This document shows, piece after piece, positions 22,620-33,829 of a stretch of DNA of 64,000 nt. Made by a program: the position numbers and the translations under genes. The notes below the pieces were generated by a model. The model was not told the origin of the DNA. It saw only the letters and a program-made list of their open reading frames with translations, and ran no database searches. Numbering within the stretch: position 1 is the first letter of the stretch; each line of letters opens with the position of its first letter. The DNA comes from Lepas anatifera (lineage: Eukaryota > Arthropoda > Thecostraca > Lepadidae): NCBI GenBank assembly GCA_034440635.1, contig JAOTON010000391.1, positions 372,001 through 436,000 on the forward strand. Direction: 5' to 3'.

Positions 22620-25369
22620 TTAAATAGGTTTTGTCTTCCTTTGTCGGTCCAAATGATAAAACTTCTGATGCAGCTTTTATAGAAGGTTTGTCGCCCAACT
22701 AACGTCTATCATCTCTGACACGTGTTTGACGCTGTACGACGTTCACTGTTTTTCCCGGCCCTGAAAATGTTGGTTCTGCAGAGGATCAAGTGTACTGCGC
22801 ACTTTGGTAAACATCTACGTACCGTTCCACGCTTATCTCAGCACTCAGTTCTAGTGACTCCTGGAACACCCAGAAAACAGCACCAGGAGGGAATCTGGCA
22901 TGGACCTCCTGTCTGGACTCATGTGATTAATTGAATCTGGATAAACGGAGACCGCAGCAAATAGGGCCTGAGCAGATGGTTTCTGCTAGAGTTTAGTATT
23001 ATTAAAAAAAAGTCGCTGGCTTGCTATTCTGATCTACAGATGTTGTGCCTTGCTGTCGAGAGGCGTGAATTTGAAGCAGAGGGGGGGGTGGTGGCGCGTC
23101 TCGCAGTGCTTGGTGGGCTTCATTCCGTGCCAGCTGAGGTGCACCCGCTCGAATTGAAATCCTGCATCCGTACCTGGCTGGACAAGAGTGTCATAAGTAA
23201 TACGGCCGACAATGCCAATCTCTCACGCCACATTTCACATCGGGACTGGAAGTTGTCAGCCCTTGCACTTCATTTGGGTTGCAGGGTTGGATATTCTTCC
23301 CGATCCGGGCGGATCCTCAGTGGTTTCACGCTGACATAGTAATATATACCTACCCCACGCGAGACCCAGAATCCAGACCCCAAATCCCCGTCCCCAACCT
23401 CCGGATCTCTACGCCTTCCTCAGAGTGTCCGCTGTCCATGTTCCCGTGCTCAGCTAAATCCGAACTCTGTATACTAGTGGGTATAGCAATAGGATCAGTT
23501 GTACTGGAATGGGCTCTTCACGGCTGCGTTTTGTGCGGTGCCAAGGCCACTGGAGCACTGGCTGAGGGCGTGACTTCGTTGGCGTGACAGAAGTCCCGCT
23601 ACTTAATTGAAAACGCTCCTTTGATTAAGCAAATATAGCTGATAAGACAGGATCGGTCCATTGCAAATTGATTCTCACTTTTTGTTGTTGTTTTTAGACC
23701 AAGGGCACTGTTGTTGAATCAATAGCTTGAGCGGTTGGTTTGGAAACCGCCCCGAACAGCGCGCGCCGTGACAAAGGGTGGGCTGGGCGGATCGACAGCA
23801 AAGTGACCACTCTCTCGTCTGACCCCTGCACGTGACCTCTGAACTTCTGCCTCGCGGTCACCTCAGTCAGCCCACGCTCAGGGTCGGAAAGGTCAGCTGG
23901 TGCCGTTTTTCTCTCGTCGTTAGCTGTCCCTCCCTGTTGATTGGTGAGTTTTTTCTTCTTCAATATTGAGTGAATACTTTTGTGGTTCACAACAAGGCTC
24001 TTCAGAATGTTGAACAAGTCTGGTGTCGTAGACGAGTAATGACCTTTGGTGCACAAATGTCAGCTTATCATAAACTTTGCCTGCAAACATCTGCCATGTG
24101 TTCTGTGTGTCTCAAGCAGGATTGCGCCACTGCTAGGTGGACCCAGGGTTGTCGATATGGGGCATGGTCAGGGGCACCATCTGGACCAGGGGCGCCTTTT
24201 TGGGCAACAATACCTAACAGTTGGGCGCCAGGTCCTATCGTGGGGGCGCCGATATTCTCAATCGGGGGTGAGGGATGGAAGCAACATTTCAGGTGGCGCC
24301 ACCAACATTTCAAGGGATACTGGGGGGTCGATTCGGGGGTGAGAAAGCGCCCCTTCAGACATCAGAAGTATGAAAATGTCACCGGTCGTGAAAATAGTGG
24401 AGAGGTTGGCACCAGACAGCTATTGGTTTAGGCCACTTGGTGTCTGTGTTCGCAAACTTCCTCTCATTTTAGCCTCGTGATTGATTTGCATAAGTATAAT
24501 TTTTCAGAAATCTGGTGGAAATAACCTACTTGATGATTGAAGTATTTTCTTTCGGGTTTCAATATGTCTGAAGCTGGGGTTGGATCCAGGGTAGGGGACA
24601 ATCAGGTCATACCCCTTCAAAGCGAAATAGGAGGGGCGAGGACCGCTTTTAGTCCCCCCCACCCCCCGCCCCCCCAAAGAAAACTAGGGTGTTAATCGGG
24701 GAGAACGTTTCACGTTTGTAAGGTGCCTGTCTGAAGGTGATGAATAATTCACTGTAACGGTCTAATCCCGCGGGCCACCGCATCCATTGCTCAACGTTTT
24801 TTCTCGCTGCCATGGGTGTGCCTCCCTCACCCTCCCCCCATCTCAACCGCCCAGCTGGACCTGTCCCCAGGTTGTAGCTTTATGCATTGCTTAAAGCTTT
24901 GCACTGCGCTCTTTGTGTAACTGAACGTTATGAAATCGGACACTCATTCATTCGTGTAATGTTTCTAACTAAATAGGTTTGGGACTTCCACAATGTTTCC
25001 ATTGTTGAGTTTAGGCGGGAAAATCTGTGGTGGCGCCCTTTGTAGTATGTTGTCATTTGTCAGTGAACGTTCTTGTGAACAGAGATTAATTTCACCTTAC
25101 GTAATTTTGTCAGCAGATTGTCCTGTCAGTATCTGCAGCAGGCAATCGCGCGTAACAAAAACCGTGCTTGTTACGGTATCAGTGGCTTTCGGTGGTACAT
25201 GATAAGTGTGTGTGGTACACTCCACCCAACTTCATGTTCTTGCTTGTAAGGCTGACCTAAAATTCTCATTAGAACTCGCGTGACATGTTGCCTCGATAGA
25301 TCTACATTGGATAGGTCAGAAATATATTGTGGAAATGCAGTATATGTTAGAGGTAAGGGACTAAAAGTG
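22620..25369. other. Gene-free stretch
   Basis: Several open frames up to 153 codons exist, none with recognisable domains. Sequence at 24120-24360 is rich in GGCGCC-type strings and may be a further decayed repeat, but I could not define its ends. Confidence 0.4.
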
Positions 25370-25377
25370 GTGACAAT

Positions 25378-25489
25378 CATTGGCGGATCCAGGAGCAACT
25401 TTTGGAATTTGGTCCTTTGGGGGGCCAACAGATACTTTTAAGGCTTTGGAGGGGCCACGACCCCTTTGGACCCCTTGGATCCGCCAGTG
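25378..25489. mobile_element. hAT-type MITE, TIR family CAGTGGCGGATCC
   Basis: A 112-bp element with ends CATTGGCGGATCCAGG and, reversed, CACTGGCGGATCCAAGG. Flanking octamers GTGACAAT (25370-25377) and GGGACAAT (25490-25497) differ at one base. It is the shortest of the three copies of this TIR family in the window. Confidence 0.9.
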
Positions 25490-25499
25490 GGGACAATGT

Positions 25500-27280
25500 G
25501 GTATAACCATTTGTAGCGTAAGCGAGCACATATTTATCTCGATTGTAGTGCGCTTTAATGACCTAAATTAGTTTTATCTTTTAGTCAAAACCCATGCCCT
25601 TTATTTACCACCGTGGCTCGCTTTTTTTCTATACAGCGGCAGAAAAAAAACCTGGCAAGAAGTCACCAATAGAGAGAGTATTCGATATCGTGCTTGCACT
25701 CTTAAGTCGTGCGGTTTGTATCCAGGACTGTGGCTCCGCGCCGCAGTCGCGTGGCTTCTGTCGCACGTGGCGTTCCGCAGCGCGGTGGAGGGTGGCAGAG
25801 GGCGGGGGGCTCATGAGTAATGCACGTCTCTGGGAAGGGGCTAAAAGTCCGGTGAACGAACTTGAAGCGATCATCCCCCCCAAACTGTAGCAAAGGCCAA
25901 TAAGTGCGGCCTTGATCTGCCACCCTTCTGGCCATCAGTGTGTTGTGCTTGACCATGGAGAAAAGGGAACGAAGGAGACGGCGGTTTCGGTAGAATTTGT
26001 GTTCCATCCCATCTCGGCAGAATTTTGGTTGAGCCCTCCCCCCCGTTCCTGTCGGCAATCTCTATCCTGGATCCACCGATCACTGGCTCTGACGACTGCA
26101 GTCCATGTGCAGTCTGGGGGCTCCTGGCCCCCGGCCCTGACCCGACAACATGGTCCGCTGTGTGCCCAGGCCAGGTGACTCACCCCCCCCCCCACCCGCC
26201 CCCTCGGAACTGTTGCGTAGGCGACATCTCCAAGGAGACATCCAGTCGTATCTGAAGCCCTATGCCCTTCCCTGGCGATGGCTGGAGAGAGATTTCCTCA
26301 CAAAATCCCACTGAGTTTCGTTTGTGCCGTTTTCAACTTTTGTTTACTAAACAACGAGAGGACTGCAGGGGGCCCACCTCACTCCTACTGTCAAGACGGG
26401 CAGCTGCAGAGGGAAGATTGCACTGCGCAATATGACGGGTGGAGGTCCAATTGTGGAGCGCAAAGTGCAGACTGATTTTCTATCATAGCCCAGCCTGTAC
26501 GTACTTTCTGTATTCATATACCTATTTTAAGAATAAATCACGATGTTTCAACAAGGACATGGGAACATGGAGAGGAGGGTAACCCTCTGCCTTCCACAGT
26601 GGGGAGAGGGGGTGGGGGTTGTGCCCCACTTGGAGGCTAAAACATCTCGATTTACATAAGAAAAGCGATAAGTTTTTGCGTCAGTTCTGGTCTTTTTATC
26701 TCCTGAAGGCCTTGTTGCAATTGACTCTAGCGCATAAGTATGCTTCTTTTTTAACTCGAGTCAACGTAAGCAAGTTGTCAAACATTGCCTATGAAGCCCG
26801 CCCTAAAAACAATTTTCCCTCCCCTGCCTTTACAATTACCTCCCAAAAGGAATGTGTGATCTTGATGCAATTCTAGATTGGGGTGGTATAGAGGTTAATA
26901 TGTATCGAAATTAATGAATTTGTCTTTACTTCTGTTAAAAAATGGTTACAAAGCCAATATTTTGTTATATTTAATTTTCCTTTGCTATTGAAAAGTCTTT
27001 ATATCGGGGATCTGCTAATGCTTCCTGCTGCGATATACCTCATCATTTTGGCCAGTAATTAATATGAATGCAAGTGAACTGTTTTAGCTAAAACAGGCTG
27101 TTATTGTAACTTAACTCTAATTTCTGTTCATCCTATTGATATATTAAAAAAAAATATTGATATATTAAAATATATATTACTTTTGAAACTAGTCAATAGA
27201 AAATAATCATATTTATTTCTAATCGACATTTTCAGCCAAGCTTAACCCAAAGTTTATAAAAAGTCAAGGTACAAAAAATA
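25500..27280. other. Gene-free stretch
   Basis: No recognisable gene. A GC-rich part (25740-26240) produces overlapping open frames on both strands that look like chance. The rest is AT-rich and featureless to me. Confidence 0.45.
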
Positions 27281-27505
27281 CTGTGTACCCAGCGTGACGT
27301 TAGTAGTACATCACATTGTCCTCATTAACAATTATCGTGACCAGTCGGGGAGGAGGGGTCAACAGGGACAAATTTGTATATCTGTTTTCTCTGCAAACGG
27401 TAAGTTCCGGAAAAATGAAGCATCGATCAAGTGGTTTCTCAGCATGCTCTATCACATGCCTATCTCAGTTCAAATCCCGTTATGAGAGCGCCACATTTCT
27501 TTTAA
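27281..27505 (+). repeat. Interspersed repeat, copy 2 of the TTAAAGGRAATG family
   Basis: About 225 bp, homologous along its length to 33588-33814: both start near CTGTG-ACCC, share ATCGATCAAGTGGTTT, and end CACATTTC-TTTAA. The right edge ends at TTAA (27502-27505). No left inverted end was found, so the left boundary is approximate. Confidence 0.55.
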
Positions 27506-27558
27506 CTTTGTAGGTATGTATGTACCTCCTCCCTCGACCTGAGCTCAGTACTGGCGCT

Positions 27559-27559
27559 C

Positions 27560-27592
<33 letters not shown>
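27559..27592. repeat. (AT)n microsatellite
   Basis: A short uninterrupted run of alternating T and A. Confidence 0.9.
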
Positions 27593-27594
<2 letters not shown>

Positions 27595-28409
27595 AAATTA
27601 CTTGCCCATTAGGTTAAGTACTCATTAACTAAGTAGGTGCAAGTGCACCATTTCTGGCAGGGGCATTGTCACCTAGCACATATAATTCCGGAATTCATAT
27701 GATCGATATGATGAGATCAATCCCGTTTCCACGAAACCCAGGGAAATCGGGCGAAGGCAGTCTGGCAATGTTAAATAACGAAACGAGGAACAAAGATGAA
27801 ATGATTTCATTTCATTTCTTTCGCACTAAGAAAGGGTTAATCGTATGCACCTGTTCATGGACTGGGCCATAAAGTCATATATCTGGCGGTCACCCAGCGA
27901 TGAGCTGACTGCAGTTTCACTGCCATTTGAGCGTCATTGGAGCGAAGAGTGCCGCTGGCGCCGGTCGTCTGGAGCAGCTGTGGACTCAGTCGTGACTGTT
28001 CAGTTATTAAGTGATGACAGCAACCGGCGCTGGCTCTCTACACTGCCGACTGGTCAGATTTTCTGGCTAAAACAACGGACCAAAAATTACATTTCAATGG
28101 TCACGTGTTTTTGTTCTGCAGCTTCCGAAAGTATCAGCATTTTTGACGGGCTATATTCCAATTAATAACATTAACCACCATGTTTACTTTACAAGCCAGC
28201 GTTCCGTGTAGGTCAGTTAGAAGCCCGCTGCTCAGATAACTAGTGGCAGCACGTGTGTGAAGGCTTGAGATCGACTCCCCTGAGACGCTCAGGCGATCAA
28301 TATCTAGCTGACATAGACCAGCTGGCAACTGATCGTTGACAGGATGACCTGAGCGGGGACGTCACCCGGGTCCTTTTTAGGACGTTAGCCTTCGCGCTGG
28401 TGGGGTTAA

Positions 28410-29050
28410 TTTTACCCCTAAGGATTTTCCAAGGTGGCCAAAAAATGGTGGCGCACGCAGCATCTCCGAATCTGGTACAGCTGTTTCCTGATCCTTTTGT
28501 CATCTTTTCTGTAAATTTAGATTCAAGGTCATGTTAGGTCAGGTCACCAGGCCAGGTGTTAAGAAGCCTCACTTTCAAAAAAATGCTCTAAGTGGCGCAG
28601 TGAGAATATGTTTAATCTGCTGATCTGAGGTACATGACACAAAATAAGGCCACCAAGCACTACAACGTGAAGTAACTGATTTTTATATCGGTGACCTAAG
28701 TTCGCGTACGACCCATGACCTCCGCATTATAAGCCTGTGGGGAAATTTTGAAACGCCTGCATTGCAGTGCGTACATATAAGATTAACTTTAAGATTTCAA
28801 CACCAAGCATCCATGGCCCATTCCTAAGGCTGAAGCTTATATTTTGCTTGCCAACCTTGCAGGTCATCTGAGGTCAATAATTGTTTCGGGAATTCGTCTG
28901 ATAAATTTTGACTTAACAAAGAAAAAGCTTTCACTTCATTCATCATTGTGTTTGTATTGTCGCTGCGAGTCCAATGACATCATAATCACACCAGGCTACT
29001 TCAAGTCAATTAGTTGACCTGAGATCAGGGCAGCCTTGATCTGAGGCCAG
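28410..29050 (+). mobile_element. TTAA element, AGGTCA-rich, right end undefined
   Basis: TTAA at 28406-28409 is followed by CCCCTAAGGATTTTCC, then a GGCCAAAAAATGGTGGCGCA stretch that aligns with the subterminal module of the copy at 56054. The interior has scattered AGGTCA and TGACCT motifs to about 29030. No matching right terminus was found, so the end given is approximate. Confidence 0.5.
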
Positions 29051-29960
29051 GCTAACCTTCGAATTTTTCCTAGCGTGGTAAAACCGTATACCGTTGATAG
29101 ATTACGTATATCATTCGAACCTAGTATCATTCAATCCGTATTTACAAGATAATTTCAGTGGTGTATCAATAATGACCCTATCATATTCGGTTTGGAAATT
29201 ATTGGCGAAAAAGTAAATCACCCATATTACCTATGGTTAGCGTATCGCCCTCGACCTCGATTGACCCCAGTTTAGACCAAACATAAGCTTAGAAGCCGCT
29301 GTCGAAAGTGCCTATAGGACTACTGAGTAGCTCAAGCAGCTGCGCCAGCTGTCAGAGCTGTTATGTCTTGTTCAAAGTTGGCACCCGAGACGATAGGACC
29401 TACGCTGATTCCAAAAGGCAAACATGTCACAGAAGATGTCCGATCTTACGTCAAACACCTTCAACTCGCTCAGGAATTAACATGGAAAATCCAGATGTCA
29501 TTGCGCTAACGCGACTTCGGTGCCTTATATCATTGGACATTCTAAGCAGGGCGAATCATCAGGTTTTAAAGCGCTGATTATTTTATGAACGGGATGGTTA
29601 TGAGGATTTAGTGCCAACCAAATACATACTGTTTAAAATGCATTAGATGCTGTTTAGTGAGTAGACGCATTGGTACCGAGGGTTGTTTTTAAATGTATAT
29701 GCTCCTGTTAGATTTTACGCGATGTGGTACGTGTTCTTTAGCTGAAGCTGCAAGGGCTGAAGTGTTTTGATGCGTAAATCAATTGGTCGTGCTCAGAGCC
29801 TTTTTCCCGACTTTCTCCGTGTTTCGATGAAAAATCAAAGCAGGTTTTCTGTGATGGACGGGAGCTAAGAATTGTGTCTATGGAAACGGAGACACACTTC
29901 TTACAACGGAGACACAATCCACGACTCTGGGTCGCTACCATATCATAGGTCTATAGGGCT

Positions 29961-30060
29961 CATATATATAGATAATAGGATATATAGATCTGGGATATAT
30001 AGATCTAGGATATATAGGATATAGGATGTATAGATCCACATGTAAATCTAGGATATTGCT
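29961..30060. repeat. Short AT-rich tandem repeat, unit GGATATATAGATCT
   Basis: Variants of GGATATATAGATCTA repeat about six times with length changes. Confidence 0.7.
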
Positions 30061-30064
30061 ATCA

Positions 30065-33000
30065 TATCATAGGGCCTATCAACTTACACCAAGCCGTAGT
30101 GTAAGTTGGGCAGGTCACCTTCAGCCAGTTGGAGGGCATATGGAAACCGAGGCATCTAAAGTAGCCGTTACTGATTTGGAATGCACTGAAACAGTAGTGT
30201 GACAGTCTATTTAAACTGCTGTTTAAATTTCCGGCGACTCTCAGACGATGGACACGTCACCGGGACGGTTAGAGCCGGGAGTCCGGCTTGAACGCTGCAT
30301 AGTGATGAAGCAACGGTCGGCGCGGAGTGGACGCGGCCCGCGTACAGTACGGCAGAGCCGTAGCGACAGTCCACTGCTCAGTTCAAACTGCACCACCGCC
30401 GGGTCTCCGCAACAACACCACGCCTCAGATCCGGTCCGCAGCTTTTTAGCATTACACGTTGGCGGCTCGTGCGCGTCCTCACTATTTCAATAGCTCTGAG
30501 CTCTATCCAAATCCACACACAACTTCACATTATCCCGGTGAAGTATGACTCAACTAGTTTCATATCTGATGTGTTTGTGTTTGGGCCTGCACTCGAGTTC
30601 CTTCAGCATGGTTAAACTGAATGAGTCCGGCTGTATCCCAAATGAGTGTAAGCGGCTGTCCTCAGAAAACGAGCCATGAAACGGACCACGCCTGTATGCG
30701 GCAGGAACTTTTCGAAAGTGCTCCAGTTAACAATTAAGTATGGTCATCGTAGATTATCAAAGTGTGGATACATTGGCAATGCTTTATTACCGGCTATGTT
30801 TTCTCCTCATCGTGTGGCCAATTTGGTTTTAGCTGGAACAGACTTTCGCAGACTTTCACACTCCTGGTTGCGGTTCAAAGCTGCACTCCTTTATTAACGT
30901 TTTCACACGAGTGGGCACAGTAAAAGTGACGTGGTTACGTTTGCTGCTAGATGAAGGAACATCGCGTTTCAGTGCTTTACTGTCCCTATTATTGAGCTGC
31001 TTTTTGCGCGGGTTAGTGCCACCCATATGGGATAATATGCCACTGCGTACATACATTATGAAGGGGCGTGGACTGGCCACTTCCAATGAAGTGTTGAAGT
31101 TGTGTTGGCATATCCTATACATTTTTGCATTACATTTTTGCGAATTCAAATTAGTTTGGTAGAGTTCAACAAGACTGCAGGAAAGCTAAAACGCACTTTA
31201 TGATGCTATTATCTAATATTATTTTGTTTATTTACATTGTTTCAAACTTGGTCACCCCAATGATTTTAAACATCCATGCTCCTGTCATCAGGCACCAAAG
31301 TAGTGCTCTGCGCAGGCATTTGCATAAAAGATAACAGAGCTGGAAAGCAAAGTGTGTGTTCTCGCTTTTTTACCAAACCTTTGGCTTTGCCACCCAATAT
31401 TGGCTCCCAATTCGAAGTGAACAAGTGGATTAAAAGGCGTTGTCAGGTTCCAGTGAGTACTAAGTGATTGTGATATACTGTGGATTTGAATTGTTTGTAT
31501 CCCAAAATTGATAAAACCAAAATTTCTGTAGATTGAGTGTCAGTTTCGGAAAACTCTGTAAAGCCTGAGCCTGTGACGGATCTGCTTCATCTGTTGGACT
31601 TGAAATGATTTTTTTCAAGATGTCTGCTTCCGACCTCTCCGAGAGCTGTTTGTGTTTGAAATCGCTTACAATTTCCATATCTAACGAACTGTATCGCTCT
31701 TCAAACTGTTCGTAAGTTTCACCTGTTTAAGCCCTGGGATGGAATGGGTAAAACCCCGAAACTGCCATTTCATGAGAGGGGCCAGCCTGACAAGAGGGTC
31801 CTTATTTGGGTTTGGGCATTCTACTATTCACACTGGATCCACCCTAAAAACGCTGCCGCCTCGGACCTGACACGGTTCCCTGTGGCGCGTGATTGGTCCT
31901 TGTGTCTGAGCTGGGGGACCGCTGACTCCTGCATCACACCATATATAGTCCTCTGACGTCACCATCCCTTGTGACGTCACTGACAGCCCGTCTGGCACTT
32001 AAAGGTCTTAAGTAATCACCTGTGCCCTTCAATGGAGTTATTTCAATGCCTCCTAAGCGAAAACCAATACCAGTACAAAAATGATTGGTCTATTATCAGC
32101 TCATCGGCCTGCAGTTGGTGATTGTCTGAACATGGCAGGGTCCTTGACTGGTGTGACGTACAGGTGCAGGCAGTGGGGAGGATGGGTGTGCTCCCCTGCC
32201 GGTCCCGGCCCAAGGGCAGCCAGCTCACGAAATGTGACGGCGCACCGAATTACGGCTGTGTCATCCCAGCGGCGTCCCTGAGCGCCGTGCAGGCCCGGGC
32301 ACTCACCGGCTGGGCCCAGCTCCCACCGCCTCAGTTCCGTGTACACGCTAAACAATCACGCAGTCATAGGCCTCGTTCAACTGGCGGCTTCGTGAATGCT
32401 CGTGCGGGATGCACCATTTTTTGTTCTGCAGCGAAGGCGGAGTTTTGTATGCAACGGTCTGCGCTGGGCAAGCGTGACGTGACGGTGTCGTTACCTCATT
32501 TATTGTAGTGATCAGTGTATATTTCATGCTTCGATCGTCTAGAATAATTAACAAATCACGCTCCATTAAGCATTTACTCAGTTAGTTTACTTTACATGCT
32601 AATGGCGAAATCTTTTCAGTGGCATTGCTTTCAATGCCAGGGGAAAACGACGGTATAATTTGTGTTAGTTCGTGGGAGGTATGACGGCGACTGCTTATCT
32701 CATTGCGTCAGTCCACGGCTAACAGTTTGTTGACCTTCTAAAGTGAGGCGCCACTTGTTCTAGTCGAATATTCCAACGTTGTCTATTTATGAGACGTAAT
32801 GCAGCTGTTATTTATTAGAGGATGGCCAGCCACTAGGTGCCATCATCCACGGACGGGTCAAGGCTTACCACGTGCACTGGAGCATACAGTGTCTTTTTTG
32901 TTCCCATCGCCTACCGTCCGTGAAGCGATTTCACGATCTGGACCATTAAATGATGTTCTGTTGTCACTTGCTAACTACCAAGCGCATCTTAGGAAAATTA

Positions 33001-33235
33001 TTAAGCGATTAAGGAAACATGGCACCTTGGTGCAATTTCTGGCTGGAATGGTTTTGAGGACATTGTATTGAAATAATTAACTTGGCCTTATTTTTGCCGA
33101 AAAATGGCTAAACTGCCCAATATTTTGTATCACTTTATTTTCCTCTGCAAAATTGTTCAGAGCCTTCATACCTCCATGTAATGATTCGGCAATTGTTTGT
33201 GCCAGATTTAACCATTTTGGGTTGGGCCACAAATA
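30065..33235. other. Gene-free stretch
   Basis: No recognisable coding sequence or element ends. Two TGACGTCA palindromes lie 18 bases apart at 31954 and 31972. Confidence 0.45.
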
Positions 33236-33246
33236 ATTGAGATGCA

Positions 33247-33382
33247 CAGTGACGGTGAATTTAAGGGGGACACCATAGGCTTTTCAGCCCAATTTTTCCA
33301 GTCAACGCCATAGGGTCAATGTAAAAATTTCTGATTTAAGAGGGGGCACCGTGCCCCAGTGCCCCTAGTTCCGCTGCCAGTG
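33247..33382. mobile_element. hAT-type MITE, TIR family CAGTGACGGCGGAA (copy 2)
   Basis: Ends CAGTGACGGTGAATTT and, reversed, CACTGGCAGCGGAACTAG. Flanking octamers GAGATGCA and CAAATGCA agree at 6 of 8 bases. The 136-bp interior shares long strings with 11069-11222, including CAGTCAACGCCATAGGGTCA, confirming one family. Confidence 0.82.
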
Positions 33383-33587
33383 CAAATGCAAATGAAGTAT
33401 CTTACCTGAAAAGCACTATAATTAGGTCCCTAACTGACACAGGCTTCCAATTTCTGTTATTTCTCTTGATAGGTATATAAAATATATTTCACGTTTCAAA
33501 ATCGTAATTGAAGAAGTTGTGCACATTTATAATTTCCAGTATCAAAATCACGTTTAGCACATATTGTAAGCGCTCCAAGTAATAAAT

Positions 33588-33814
33588 ATCTGTGCACCCC
33601 GCGGATTGTAACATTACGTCACTTTCCTAAGGCTGCCTCATACCATGTGGCCAGCCGGGAAGAACAGGGTCGAAAGGGCTTGAATTTTGCATTTTTTCCG
33701 TGAACGATAAGTTCTGGGAACAATGAAATATCGATCAAGTGGTTTTGCGGCATGGTCGCTGCACTTGGCCATCTTATTTCAAATCACATTATGAATGTGC
33801 CACATTTCCTTTAA
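33588..33814 (+). repeat. Interspersed repeat, copy 3 of the TTAAAGGRAATG family
   Basis: Aligns over about 225 bp with 27281-27505 and ends CACATTTCCTTTAA, with TTAA at 33811-33814. In reverse complement the end reads TTAAAGGAAATG, close to the left end at 11907. Left boundary approximate. Confidence 0.55.
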
Positions 33815-33829
33815 GAAGCTAAGGATGGC

